Below, one piece after another: positions 1 to 10,982 of a DNA stretch of 64,000 nucleotides. This stretch comes from Parelaphostrongylus tenuis (taxonomy: Eukaryota; Nematoda; Chromadorea; Rhabditida; Metastrongylidae), in NCBI GenBank assembly GCA_019055375.1, contig JAHQIW010000291.1, forward strand, positions 124,001 through 188,000. Direction: 5' to 3'. The position numbers were made by a program, and so were the translations under genes. The notes beneath the pieces are model-generated. The model worked only from the letters and a program-made list of their open reading frames with translations. It did not search any database and had not been told where the DNA came from. Numbering within the stretch: the stretch's first letter is position 1; each line of letters opens with the position of its first letter.

Positions 1-259
1 ACACCACGAGAAGCACGTGATCTCCTCGTGATTGTCATGTCACACAAAGCCAGATTACAACGATCAAACAACTTTTCACGTCAAAGTACCATCAACTGGT
101 CAAAGAACCTTCATCGGAATAAGAGGATTAGATGAAAAATGACAGAATAAGGAATTAAAGAACACAAGAAATCACTGAAGGACTAGAAGAGAAAAAATTC
201 AAACGTATAAAAATAACTAGAAATAAGGCTCAAATGTCCCATTCTACACTGAACCATAA

Positions 260-372
260 GAGAGGGAGAGAGAGAGGGAAGGAAAGAGGGAGGGAGGAAG
301 AAAGAGAGAGAGAGAGATAAAGGGAAGGAGAAGAGAGAGGAAGAAGAAGAAGAGAGAGAGAGAGAGAGAGAA
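260..372. repeat. (GA)n purine tract
   Basis: About 110 bases of almost pure A/G on the + strand, mostly GAGA with GGAAGG interruptions. The serine-rich frame read from the opposite strand is an artefact of the repeat. Confidence 0.9.
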
Positions 373-814
373 CCACTCAATTTTTACGAGTGACTATCGA
401 TCAACCTTGGCATTAAGCAATTAATTATTTTTCTCTGAAGGAAAAATTAAGAAAACCCATAACAAAATCCTTTTTTACTCTATTTTCAACTTATATTTTT
501 TCTTATTTTATATTTCGAATTAACTAACAGGCTCAGACATGTTGTCATTTCCCCACAGTATTTACTATTCTTTCCTCGCAAGCCCCAACCCGCGGGTTAT
601 ATGGTAGAAATTATCTTGGCAGCCGACGTCGTTTCAGGAAAGTCTCGCCTCCTTCTCAGCCTAGAAGAATCGGGTTGCCTACAACCGAGGGAGTCAGCGT
701 CAAACACCTTCAATTGCCTTACGGGGAAAAACTGTGCACTTCGAGCGATGACGAAGTTAATGGATTGCCTGCACTGTGAGGAAAATATATCATAAAGATA
801 TAACCAGTGATGTC

Positions 815-911
815 GAGTGATGTGCAAAACTTCTTGCGTCAGGCGGGATTCGAACCCGCATCTCACTCTATCCGAGAGCGCGTGCTTTAACCTGTTGTAC
901 TAACGACGCCC
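815..911 (-). repeat. tRNA-like repeat unit, copy T1
   Basis: On the minus strand a tRNA-like body (836-911) carries a B-box-like GGGTTCGAATCCCGC arm. It is followed by a tail ending GTTTTGCACATCACTC. The acceptor ends pair only in part and the D-arm is over-long, so it is not a working tRNA. The same body-plus-tail layout recurs at 10.0, 10.3, 10.4, 11.0, 38.8 and 54.5 kb, which makes it a dispersed tRNA-derived repeat. Confidence 0.65.
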
Positions 912-1059
912 TTATGCTATACTGTAATATAAAGAATGTCACGCCCGCTCATCGAGAAGTATGGACTTAGATAGCATAATAAAGAAAGAATATTTTAAAA
1001 AAACCGATTTAATTCATTAAAGAAAAGACGAGTTTTAGAGAAGGGAATTCGATGCTGAA

Positions 1060-1196
1060 GGACCGGAAGGGAGAACAAGGAGGAAGAGGAGGAGGAAGAG
1101 ACGGAGAAAGAGGAGGAGGGAAGAGGAGGAGGAAGATGAGGAGGAAGAGACAAAGAAAGAGGAGGAGAAAGAGGAGAACGAGGGGGAGGGGGGAAG
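1060..1196. repeat. GGA/GAG-rich purine tract
   Basis: About 135 bases of nearly pure purine built from GGAGGAAGA units. Arg/Lys/Gly-rich and Ser-rich frames on the two strands are by-products of the composition. Confidence 0.88.
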
Positions 1197-1767
1197 TGAG
1201 TCAGCCCACGATGATGAACTTTGAGTCGACTGATAGGATACTAGTGCCTGACTCATCGATGCCCTACAATTTCATCCGGGTGAAATTATGTAGTAGAAAC
1301 GCCTGATCGCCTTTAAAAAACGAAGTTCCACTAGAAGTTTTTCTCTCTTCACACTCGAATGAAACAAAATGAGAGTAAGGAGAAAGAGCACCAAATATCC
1401 AACATTATCCAGACTCGATGGATCGACTGCAGATTCAGGGAAATTTCCTCCTCTCCCAAGATGGCAACTTCCCCAGATTTTGGCTTGAACTACTCACTCT
1501 GAACTGTGTTAAGACATTTCTAGAGAGTTTTCCGGAGTAGTAGATTAAAATGTCCAGCAGACAGGCCACGCCTAAACCAGCAGTACCTCTCAGGTACCAG
1601 TCGACAATATTGCTCAAACGGCCGACTGGTGACCCAGTCGATATCACCATTGCTCCACGGCCAATCGTAAAGGCCCTTTAAATTGGCCGTCGGTCAGATA
1701 TGCGCGGTTTCGTCATGCGAATTTCTGCATCGCTACGAGCAAGTCTTTTTTCCCCTAATCGGACGTA

Positions 1768-2003
1768 ATTATACATATACCATATATACGTACATATATA
1801 CGTATATATACATGTATATGTACATATATATGTACATATATATACATATATTCGTATATATATATGCGCATATATTATTACATACGTACAAATACAATGT
1901 GTGCATGTATATACATGCATATACATGTGTACATACACGCTTATATATGCGTATAAATTTGTACGCATGCATTTCAATGCGTGTACACGTACATATACTT
2001 ATG
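1768..2003. repeat. Alternating purine-pyrimidine (TA/CA/TG) tract
   Basis: About 235 bases of interrupted TATACA, TACGTA, TGCGCA and CATGTA units with almost unbroken purine-pyrimidine alternation, about 470 bp upstream of the timm-23 start codon. Such DNA can adopt Z-form or cruciform structure. It is otherwise an ordinary microsatellite, and the Tyr/Ile-rich frames across it are artefacts. Confidence 0.85.
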
Positions 2004-2415
2004 TACTTGCGCGAATATGTGTATGTACGTCATGAAGCCAGTAGTATTTTTCTCTTTCATTTTTTCTTTTTATCATCGTTCTAATCTTTCTGTTCTTTTT
2101 ATTCTATTTTCTTCCTCTTTTGTTTCATATCTTTGTTCCTATTATTTTTCAATTATTATCTTTTCTGATAATTTTGTCGAAATTCGTGTCATCTCAAGGA
2201 GTTTTCCCATGTAAGATTTTTGATGGTTTATTTTTGTTATAAATAAATCAAATGTACTCGAGTGGACATAAGTCATGCTTTATTATGCCTGAAATACATT
2301 CTTTTGAGGTGATTTGCGAGAATTTTTTTCAATTTTAGAGCTTCTGTAGCGATTTTATGGTGTTAAATTTTTACGTGAAACTGAAAATTTCCAGTCCGTC
2401 CGTTTTTGTCTCCCG

Positions 2416-2427
2416 AATTGGTTGTAG
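2416..2427 (+). promoter_or_regulatory. Possible spliced-leader acceptor of timm-23
   Basis: A TTGGTTGTAG stretch ends 45 bases before the timm-23 ATG. A short 5' leader beginning at a T-rich AG site is typical of nematode trans-splicing. The site matches poorly at -5 and nothing else supports it. Confidence 0.35.
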
Positions 2428-2472
2428 GTGTTTCGAATAGTTCATGATTTCAATCTTATTGATGCAGAGCAA

Positions 2473-5400
2473 ATGTCTTGGTTTGGTTGGGGTGGAGGCG
2501 GTTCTTCGTCTGACAACAAAACATCGTATTCAACTCTGGAGACACCAAGCACACCGATAGATCTCAGTGATGGAGGCGGCGGCGGAGTGTCATTCAACAT
2601 CGATGATCAGAATTCTCAAGTTGGTCTTGTTTTATTAAGCCTTTCCGGGCGTTAGGGATCCTTCCGACCCTCGAATTTACACAAGTTTTTTCGTTGTACA
2701 AAGCTTCTTTTGCTAGATTTATAGTGATTATTCGACAGCGCAAATCTCGGCAATTTCAGCACCGTGCTTGATTTTTGAGTAGGCTATCTGGGAACGCTAA
2801 AATAGCGAGAATAATATCATGTTTTACACATGGATTCTTCATTTTACGCCTAGGGTCCATAGCTGGATTTTGGTTACATCATACTAGTATTTGATCGGTA
2901 GGTAGCACAAATCTCGGCATTTTTTAATTTGGATACTTGAGTGGGCTGTCGTCACGGTTTGTGCGTGCATGAGCACGGCAAAACTGTGCTTGTTTAGCTG
3001 TTTTGTTCCCTGGAGTTCCGAGGCCAGTCTAGCCGAGGCTTTCTCATATCCTCTCACCACATAGGAGAGCAATCGCCAGCTCTTGTGGAACAGAGAGAGA
3101 TTGCCACCTTACGACCAGGACTGCGACCATTCCTGGAACGGTTTATCCCTGGTTGGGCTTTCCGAGTGGAAGCGTCTGACTCCTTTTCAGCTTGTGTGAC
3201 CCTCGCTCCGGCAGTCAGGAATACGTCTTATCCACGATGGGGAGGTAAACCATTTGAGAACTCCCTTAGCAATTCTGAAGAAAAATTTGCTTCTTGCAGT
3301 CTTCAAGTGCATAGTACGAGCGGAAATCAAATTATGTTTCACAGTCGGGGTTTTCCTTGCACGTAAAGTTATAAATAGACATAAAGTTTATAAGTTTCAG
3401 AGGAAGTTATAGAGTATCCGAATAATGCAAGAAACGTGAAGTTTTTTTCCGAAACGAGTGTGAAAATCTTGCCAAACAATAAAATACGCGGCGCGTGCGA
3501 AAATGATCAACAGCTGCCCGGAAAGTATGTGTGTGTAAGGATCATGCTGGTTTTTTGAATGTCTTAATCCTGCTTTTTGTTGGAGGACAGAGGACTCTGT
3601 TCAGGTAAACTCCTCTCCTTTCTCGACTCCGGTCCTCGCTCTCGATCAAATCAAAAGCGCTGGAGTGCCTGTGACGAGGCAGATGACTCCTTACCTGCAG
3701 GTTGGTTGAGTTTTACTATTCTAATATATGAGCTGTTATGTTTTAGCATTGCTAGAATAATTTGAAAAGAGATTTTTCTCCAACTTTGGAATTGCCAATC
3801 AATATTATATTCTTTGTTTACTAAGACTAAATAAGTGTAAAGCTTTAGTTTGCATGTCTGAGCAGTTGTTAAAGTTCCAAAGTTTTTGTGTTGCTTAGAG
3901 CCGATGATTTGAGTCGATTTTCCACAGTCTCAGTCTGCTCTGAGAAAGACGAAGACGTTGAAATGTTACCGGAATAAGTCATCTTGACCAACTTCGAGTC
4001 AATAACTTAGCCAACAGTGAACATAAGATTGCTCAAATACTTTCTATTGTTCTCCTTCTCTTTATAGAAACATGTATGTGTTATCATGGACGTCATATAA
4101 TCTTTTATCGGATTGCAGATGGACCCCTCAATGTTCATCTCTTCACAACCGCAGTATATTATGCCAGATGGTGGAACTGGAGCCTCTGGAAAAGGAAAGT
4201 TCGAATTCGCTCTTGGACATATTGGTTGGGCCGTAGGGAGTGGATTTGCAGTTGGGTCTATAAGGGGAGCTTTTGGAGAACTGTTCAATCCGGAAACGAG
4301 AAAGCTGGTAATTATCTTCCGCCGCTCAGTTCCTGTCTTTTATCAACATATCATATCTTATATTGGATTAGAGCTATGCTATCTTCCTCACCCTCTTTAT
4401 AGTTTTGGTGTTGTGTTTTAGACTGGAAAACCATGGATGACTCGTATGGTTAACGCAACGGTCAAACATGGATCAGGATATGCTCAGCCAGCTGGTTTGT
4501 GATTGGTTTAGTCAATTTCAATGCTGTGTCTGTTTTTTGAAAAGGCCTCAGTGTGCTTTAGTAATCAAAAGAAGGTTTCGCTCTCCACTGAAGTGGTTAC
4601 TCCGCTAATTCTACTTCGTAACGGGTTATTGGCAATCATTGTGTGGAAGTCTAGAATCTATGGGCATTATGTTGTGACAAGAAGCTGCATTATCACTGAG
4701 GAGATTTTCGTAAAGCTTTCTTAGTATAAGAGTACGCTAATGTGCTTCAACAAGGGATGAACCACGTCTTTGCGAAAAGTACTGTTACTCCCTTACTGTA
4801 CATCTTTACCCCCCTCTCTTGTGTGAATATAACTCGTAAATGGCTATTCTACAGTATCAGGCTCCTGGAGAAACTTGTATGGAAGTAATCTCATTATGTA
4901 GTGGGAGCTAGCATAGAATGACCGCACATTCATCAATGTGAAAAGGTCTTCCTTGGAATGATTGAATATTCCTGTTCCATATTTTTTTGGCATCTCAGTG
5001 ATGTTGTTAATTTTTTGCCTAATATCAAATCAATGCATTCAATCACCTCAAACGAAGTTAAAAATTGAAGTCGAATGCATGGCGCATCCCTCAGGGATTG
5101 ATCAACGCCGAGAGCTTTATCCTTTTATCCTTTTATCAAATCAATACTAACAAAACGTGCAGTCTGCATCGATGATTACAAACAAGTCAGTGCCGGTCGA
5201 CAGTTTACCCTTTTTTGCATAGAATTTGTACTTCTGACATATAATGAACAGTTGGTGTGTCCTAAAATAATCAAAATTTAGTATGCAATTCGTTCTATAC
5301 TATAAACTCCCTGATCTGAATACCCAAGGCGCTTAAATCCACATTTCTGATGGACAGAGTTGGAACATTTTAAATGATGCTTCTTACCTTGGCTGCACGT

Positions 5401-8400
5401 GATACGTATTCGTCTACCTTTGTTTCGATCATTTGGAACATTTCGATTCTCTGCCAACTTTCCATAGCATTTAGTACAACGCCTAAATCTTGGTGACCTG
5501 GTGGAGGCTTTCTCAAGAACGCGGCTAGTTGTCATCTCCTTTCCTTCAGATGAACGTTTCGAAGCGCTGCGTGATTGCTCCAGTATTGTTTCAGACTTGG
5601 TACTCGGACGGCATGTATTTGAAGGCACAAGCTGTTTTCTGGTAGTTTCCCGCTAGCATCCTTCTGCTTGCCAGAGATATTCGCATTTTTACAGTTGACT
5701 CCCAGTCATCAATGGTCATGCAGTTCAGTGGGGTCGATTGGCTAGTTGGACGTAAGCATTACGTCTCGTCGATCACCTGCCCGTTCTCACAAAAGGTTGT
5801 CGGTGATAACACTTTCATCGGCCACTCGCCGATTATCTCTTCATCTCCTGAGTTATGATATTCTTCATAGTCATAGTCTGAGTTCTCATCTTCAGATTCA
5901 GAATCTTTGACTAGTGCCTTGCTTTCTCCACAGTGTCGTCGACTTTGTCATTGATCTCTTCTTCGTTACTAGTTTCCCAGCAGGCAAACGAGCAAGAGTT
6001 TTAAACCTATGTTTATACATGACAAAACCTTTCAATAATTATTTATCTAGCATACTTCTCATACAACATCCATGATTAGCGGCTTTAGAATGTTCTGTAA
6101 ATAATTTTGGCGAATATATCGACTTAACAAATATCACAGTGCGCTTCCGAAATGGGATCTACAGGCATTATCAACAATATCTCAATACCAGGAATACTAT
6201 ATAATATACAACTGCATCATTGAATACACATTGCCTAGCTCGTCATGGATATAATGTGGAATCACCATATCTTGTGAACTTAATAATTACGGTCAATCTA
6301 TTACTCTGTCCATTTGTTATCCTTTGATTGTCTAGGAAGAATATATGTGTACACATAAACGTGGCTATGGCTTGACATGCTGAAATAGTGGTAGACCGGA
6401 AACCTGCATACTAACTGGTTCTCTTCGAATACGATTGTGGAAGAAAATTCTTCTGTAACGCCCTAGTACCCAGCTCATTTTGACATACACGAGCTAAAAT
6501 AAATAATTTGAAATGAACTACGGAATGAAATAGACCCGTCGAAAAAGAAGTTACATTGGTATAAGTGGAGGAGAACGTCAATCGCAGGCAGGTGAGCTGG
6601 CCAGGAGGCCTCTGATGTACTATTCGTGCACAACCACCTACATGCGGCGACGTTGAAGTTATTTGAATAGATGGAACGTGAACGTGGTACAGGAAATCGT
6701 CCTGAAGGCATTCAACTGAAAAGATATTTGCAGAGCATGTGAAATTAGTGCGCATATCCAATGAAATAACCACCATCGTAAATTACGATAATAGTGCGGA
6801 ATATACGAAAAGTTAGTTACCATAGAGCGCTAGAACAAGGCTTTGTTCCACAATTCTGTATTAGTACTTAAGCTTCAACTCTTTAAGTGCATTAGTATTG
6901 AGAAATGGTTGAGGGTAACGGACGAAATAGCATTGCATACAATGTACAAGATGATTTTCTGCACAAATTTCCCTCATTTTCTTGTTTGATTCACTATTAT
7001 GACCGTTGGATGTTGTATGGAATGAGAAGATCTCAAAATTAAAAGTTTCATAATATAATATCTTTTGTAAAACTTACTTTGAATGAATGATTGTCAGAAG
7101 CAGTCTGATTTTGTAGTAAGCAAACGCTTCTCCTTCACATAGTAGTTGGGTGATTATTTTTTGAGCTATGTTTGTGGTCTGTAGAGGAGTTCATGTGGCG
7201 CAGTGGTTATAGGTGCCCCGCGTTGCACACGAGGTCTGTGGTTCGATCTCGCGCTCATGGTTCACCAAGCCATCCATCCCTCCGGGGTCGGTAAATTGGT
7301 ACCAGACAGGTCTTAGACTTGTCTGGGAGGATAAGCAGCACTGACTCGGTTCAGCGGGATGCCTCCGCGAGTCAATGTAAAGGCCAGATATGCATTCAAT
7401 CACCTCAAACGAAGTTAAAAATTGAAGTCGAATGCATGGCGCATCCTTCAGGGATTGATCAACGCCGAGAGCTTTATCCTTTTATTTATGTGGTCTGATA
7501 TGGGCAACTTATAGAGCCCAATACATGTGTCTCGGCCTTGGCAGCCTCGTCAGTTGAGCAGTATCCTTAGTCTTTAGCTGATATTCTCGAAGGAGCCCAA
7601 CCCCTATATAGAGAAGGCGCAGACGTACTATTTACACCTGCCATTGAGTGAAAAAATATCACTTGTGTAGTGTTATATACTCGATTGCTCTTGGCTGGTA
7701 TCGTCAAATATATAATATTTTAATGACAGATGTAAATAGTACGTCTGTGGCTTCTCTATATAGGGGTTGCGTTCCCCCGAGAAGCTTGGCGAAAGAGGAA
7801 GGAAACTGCTCAACTGACGAGACTGTCAAGGCCAGAACACGTGGACTGGGTCTATAAGTTGTCCATAACAGACAACATGCATGGTTCAAGAAATAAGTAT
7901 CAGGCATATTTAAGTGTGAGCGTGGTTCCAAGAAAGCGCTCGAAATATTAAAAAGAAAATATGGGAGACTGTAGGAAAAACATGGAGTATCAAACTATTA
8001 GGAGAAGCACAGAAATTTTTTCGAAACATGAAAACATTTCAATCAACTAACTAAAACCGCGCTAACGCTCAACGAGTTAAATCACCGTTCACAAAGAGTT
8101 CAAGTAAACTACAGCTAATAGTTCAGGTGCTGTTGTCTTTATGTACTCTGCGCTAGAAATAGCATTACGTTCCGTTCGAGCAGAGGATGAGTTAAATTGT
8201 CTTGGTGCTGGTGCGCTAACAGGTGCCATCTATCGCAGTCCTCATGGAGTGAGAGCGAGTGGAATAGGTAAGATTTAATACTAAGGAACTCTTGTTGTCT
8301 TCAATCCTTAGTTTTACATCTTGCTATTTCCAAAACTTTGGTCTATTTCATTTATTATAGGTGCTCTTGTTGGCTTAGTGCTAGCGGCAGCATGGACAAT

Positions 8401-8446
8401 TGCCAATCCTGATAGTAGACAGCGGATTTCGGAGATATTTGCTTAA
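2473..8446 (+). CDS. timm-23: Mitochondrial import inner membrane translocase subunit Tim23
   Basis: Tim23 is the channel subunit of the TIM23 complex, which moves presequence proteins across the mitochondrial inner membrane. Exons: 2473-2619, 4119-4307, 4422-4494, 8127-8267, 8361-8446. They join with phases 0, 0, 1, 1 to 211 codons plus TAA; human Tim23 has 209 residues. Residues 1-75 are a Gly/Ser-rich, acidic intermembrane-space segment. The Tim17/22/23 domain follows: helix 1 about 79-100 with glycine-spaced GSGFAVGSIRGAFG, helix 2 about 130-150, the family block EDELNCLGAGALTGAIYRSP (about 157-176) and a glycine-rich last helix (about 184-200). The start is the first ATG after the possible leader acceptor, followed by MSWFGWGG. 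All donors are GT, though GTTGGT (exon 1) and GTTTGT (exon 3) are weak. No frameshift is present. The third intron is unusually long and repeat-filled. I recognise the family firmly; the orthology is to C. elegans timm-23. Confidence 0.93.
2740..3250. other. Intron 1 of timm-23 with a short diverged repeat
   Basis: The 1.5-kb intron holds two copies of a CACAAATCTCGGCA-type motif (about 2740 and 2905) in direct orientation and a GC-richer stretch at 2990-3250. The frames through that stretch lack acceptable splice sites in phase with exons 1 and 2 and match nothing I know. Confidence 0.4.
5035..5134 (+). mobile_element. 5'-truncated tRNA-derived SINE (tail only)
   Basis: These bases match the last third of the full-length SINE at 7182-7488 almost exactly, from GCATTCAATCACCTCAAACG to the repeated TCCTTTTA terminal motif. 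The tRNA head is missing. The copy is bracketed by an exact 11-bp direct repeat, ATCAAATCAAT, at 5024-5034 and 5135-5145, the duplication expected from LINE-driven insertion with 5' truncation. It lies in intron 3 of timm-23. Confidence 0.88.
5146..7172. other. Intron 3 of timm-23, unique part
   Basis: About 2 kb of AT-rich intron between two SINE copies. Minus-strand frames at 5278-5628 and 6411-6776 have no start, splice or family support. I see no RNA gene and no recognisable element. Confidence 0.45.
7182..7488 (+). mobile_element. Full-length tRNA-derived SINE
   Basis: A tRNA-like head starts about 7190 with an A-box-like TGGCGCAGTGGTTA and a B-box-like GGTTCGATCTC about 30 bases further on. 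A unique middle follows, and a 3' tail ends in CTTTATCCTTTTATTTA. Exact 9-bp direct repeats TGTGGTCTG flank it (7173-7181 and 7489-7497). Related copies lie at 5035 (tail), about 20.88 kb (fragment), 60.3 kb and 62.36 kb. It should be transcribed by RNA polymerase III and depend on a LINE, plausibly the RTE-type element whose debris is at 14.7 kb. Confidence 0.87.
7498..7868. mobile_element. Foldback (MITE-like) element F1
   Basis: Arms of about 150 bp (7498-7647 and 7717-7868) are imperfect inverted copies around a 70-base loop. Both carry the core read inward as ACTTATAGASCCMR...CGTCAGTTGAGCAG and a shared CAACCCCTATATAGAGAAG. The same core marks the hairpins at 11.2 kb and 16.9-18.1 kb, so this is a dispersed non-autonomous family. 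It lies in intron 3 of timm-23, about 260 bp before exon 4. Confidence 0.8.
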
Positions 8447-8743
8447 ACAAAGGGTTACTTTGATGTTGTTATCCATTGTTACTGCCTAGCTTGATATATC
8501 TAAAATTGGCTAGCTGTTATAATTTATATAGTGAATAATTTTCTCATTAGCGCCTAGTGAGTAATTATTTGCCTCATTGTTAATGATTTATCGTTGATTG
8601 CATCACTGAACCACTTTGACAAACAGTCAACTTCCTATTAATCATTCAAATCATAAAGATAAAAGAAAATATGTTTTTTGGGAACCATGAATCGAGCATC
8701 TTATTCGCTTTCCAGAGTTTACTGACATACTATTTTTTATAAC

Positions 8744-8749
8744 AATAAA
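8744..8749 (+). terminator. Candidate timm-23 polyadenylation signal
   Basis: AATAAA lies 298 bases after the timm-23 stop. No perfect AATAAA is nearer, but AT-rich variants at about 8515-8545 could serve instead. Confidence 0.4.
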
Positions 8750-10013
8750 CAGATCAATCAACTTGGATAAAGTGAAAGGTGATTCAAAAGTCTATTAGAA
8801 TGAGACGTGAGGAACGTTGCCTTTTATCAGCGGTGTTTAGTAAAGAATTCCAAAAAGAAACTGTTAGGTAGTCATGCATTTTGAATAGCTACTGTTCCAA
8901 AGAGAATAATGCACTTCTCATTATTAGTTATCATCGTTTCCAAAACCTATTTGATGAGATGTTGTCTACCATATTTCAAATTGGATTTCATAAAGAAATA
9001 CGTAGAAAAGGAACGATTCGTTCTGTTTGAGAGGTTCCAGAATTCGTATTCTGTCATACTTCAAACGAATCGAGCTTCCTAATTTCATCTAACCAATGGA
9101 GAGTACCTCTCGCTATCCCATGACAAAATTTCGCTAAGTGTTAGTGACATTTCTATTGCTTTTCAAAGTTCGCAAGCTCTGCATGATGCTTACAATGTGA
9201 AACCACACTTATGAACGCCTATCCATATCGGCGTTGATTGCTGGTACAAGTTTGAGTACTTGGATGTAATAGGCTGTTCACATAGAGTAAAAACTCTCTG
9301 AACATCCATAGTGGTTCTCGGAATTGATGTCAATAGATACGATGAAAGTTGATTTCCAATAGGACATTCTCGTGCTCTACTTTTAGCTCTGAAGAAGTCC
9401 CATAGCTGTTTTCAATCCAGAAGGAGCGGCGATTTTCTTGGTGGGGCCATGGAATGCTCTGGCACCATCACATTGGGAGTTTAAAAAAATGACTAAACGA
9501 GCATCAAAAATATTCATGAAATGGAAGTGGTTAGCATTGGTGGTGTACAGTGTTTTCTCATAGTAGATAGTTTATACTGATTGGGCTCCTGAGACTCTCC
9601 AAGTAGACGTGAGGCTTATAATTAGCAGACTGTCGCTAACCACTTCTTACGTTCATTCCTGGTATCTGGTTGAAACTTCTAGTAAAACTGTCGTCTAAGA
9701 AGCAATCCGCATAAGTACACTTGCGCCCATGCTCTGATTCATGATGTGCTTACGTGCATCCTGAGAAATATGGATCTTAAAAATCTACTAATTAGTATGT
9801 GAAGAAACAGCTCAAGATACGATGAGGGGGAGCTAGTACGACCAGCCTCTTGCGACGTTCGTAAAAAAGAATATTAGAAGAAGTCGAAACAACACCCAGA
9901 AAATCAAAGAAGTTTCTGAGTGATTGAAGCGAGAAGAACGAATCACCCTAAAATTCCATAGGCAAGAGCGGTCTATGCTGAAAATTGGTACTTTATAGTA
10001 ATTTTGGCAATTT
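8750..10013. other. Intergenic stretch with nothing recognised
   Basis: AT-rich DNA after timm-23. No frame over 60 codons, no tRNA fold and no repeat with a partner in this window was found by reading. Confidence 0.5.
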
Positions 10014-10016
10014 TAG

Positions 10017-10136
10017 TAGCGGATTGAGTGGTGAACAAAAACACGGCCTCAGGCGGGAATCGAACCCACGTTTCATCCTATCCGGGGACGTGTGCTCTAC
10101 CACTACACCACTGAGGCACATTTGCCCGACCACTCA
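10017..10136 (-). repeat. tRNA-like repeat unit, copy T2
   Basis: On the minus strand the 72-base body 10046-10117 folds as a complete cloverleaf: acceptor GCCTCAG/CTGAGGC fully paired, D-arm, a 5-bp anticodon stem CGTCC/GGATG, and a T-arm around TTCGATT. The 7-base loop CCGGATA has C, not the universal U, at position 33, and the nominal anticodon is GGA. Flanks GAGTGGTCGGG and TTCACCACTC are inverted copies at their ends. A tRNA-derived repeat is more likely than a functional tRNA. Confidence 0.72.
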
Positions 10137-10338
10137 TTCTTCTACATCTCAATGTTAGCTATCAGCCACCAACCTTTGACAGGTTTGGTCGGGTATGCGA
10201 TTTCGCTTTATAAACCCAGTTGAGCTGATAGCTATTCTAATTACTAATACTTCGAAATTACAGTATTTTCACTGCTTTTTTCGCAGTGTTATTATGTTCT
10301 TATATAACTTAGAGGATTGAGTGGTGAACAAAAACACG

Positions 10339-10410
10339 GCCTCAGGCGGGAATCGAACCCACGTTTCATCCTATCCGGGGACGCGTGCTCTACCACTACA
10401 CCACTGAGGC
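10339..10410 (-). tRNA. tRNA-like gene or pseudogene, nominal anticodon GGA
   Basis: The cloverleaf is complete, with a 7-bp acceptor stem and good T- and anticodon stems; the body resembles the short tRNA-Gly/Glu class in its D- and T-arms. The anticodon loop CCGGATA lacks U33, so decoding is doubtful. Its location inside repeats argues for a pseudogene that may still be transcribed from internal promoters. Confidence 0.4.
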
Positions 10411-10443
10411 ACATTTGCACAGAATGAGTGGTCGGGTCAATGT

Positions 10444-10515
10444 GCCTCAGTGGTGTAGTGGTAGAGCACGCGTCCTCGTATAGGATGAAACGTGGGTTCG
10501 ATTCCCGCCTGAGGC
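10444..10515 (+). tRNA. tRNA-like gene or pseudogene, nominal anticodon GTA
   Basis: Mirror copy of the minus-strand unit at 10339-10410 and identical apart from two anticodon-loop bases (loop TCGTATA). The stem pairs are intact, and C33 again replaces the invariant U. Annotated as tRNA-like because the fold is complete; probably not a decoding tRNA. Confidence 0.4.
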
Positions 10516-10982
10516 CGTGTTTTTGTTCACCACTCAATCCTCTAAGTTATATAAGAACATAATAACACTGCGAAAAAAGCAGTGAAAATACTGTAATTTC
10601 GAAATTTTAGTAGCTTTATTAAGTTAGTAATTTTTGTTTATTTGTATTCCTGAAAATAACTCCAGAAATCTTGAAAAATATTTTGTTAGCCAAAAGTGCG
10701 CTTGTTTGTTGTTCTTTTGTAGATGTAAAACTGCTCTCATCTATGGAATTATAGGGTAATGCAAGACGTCTGCAGAACATGTGATGTCGCATTCTGTGAA
10801 TGAATATCCGCATTGCTCCATATGCTGTTTTTGATTTATATGTTTCGTCTGGTGGTTCTAGGAACGAGAACCGTGGCTGGTCTAACTATTAACTATTCTA
10901 GGGGTAAAGTATCAGATTGGTACAAAAGTGATGGATGTTTATGCATTGTTGGAAAATTTGCCTTTTGATATCGAAATAAGTC

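Larger units (their letters stand above)
1..2427. other. Gene-free upstream region of timm-23
   Basis: No open frame here has splice-bounded coding character. The longer frames coincide with purine-rich or TA-rich low-complexity DNA on either strand. What can be named is listed separately: a GA tract, a GGA tract, one tRNA-like repeat and an alternating purine-pyrimidine tract. The last 400 bases are T-rich and end in a possible trans-splice acceptor. Regulatory elements of timm-23 may lie here, but none is recognisable. Confidence 0.6.
10251..10603. repeat. 353-bp palindrome with a tRNA-like unit in each arm
   Basis: Arm 10251-10413 and arm 10441-10603 are inverted copies in perfect register, with no gaps and only two mismatches in 163 positions, around a 27-base spacer. 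Each arm holds a 72-base cloverleaf-forming tRNA-like body: minus strand 10339-10410 and plus strand 10444-10515. Both mismatches (10375/10479 and 10378/10476) fall in the anticodon loop, giving loop CCGGATA in one arm and TCGTATA in the other. The left arm repeats part of copy T2 directly. A recent inverted duplication or foldback element is the simplest reading. Confidence 0.9.

Noticed and set aside
1035..1306. Overlapping Ser-rich and Arg/Lys-rich frames on both strands
   Set aside because: They follow the purine tract at 1060-1196 and have no splice or start support.
1678..2214. Tyr/Ile-rich frames up to 133 codons
   Set aside because: Products of the alternating TA/CA repeat; composition is not that of a protein.
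2428..2655. Uninterrupted 75-codon frame containing the Tim23 N-terminus
   Set aside because: Only codons 2473-2619 are exon; the rest reads into the intron and the upstream part precedes the first good ATG.
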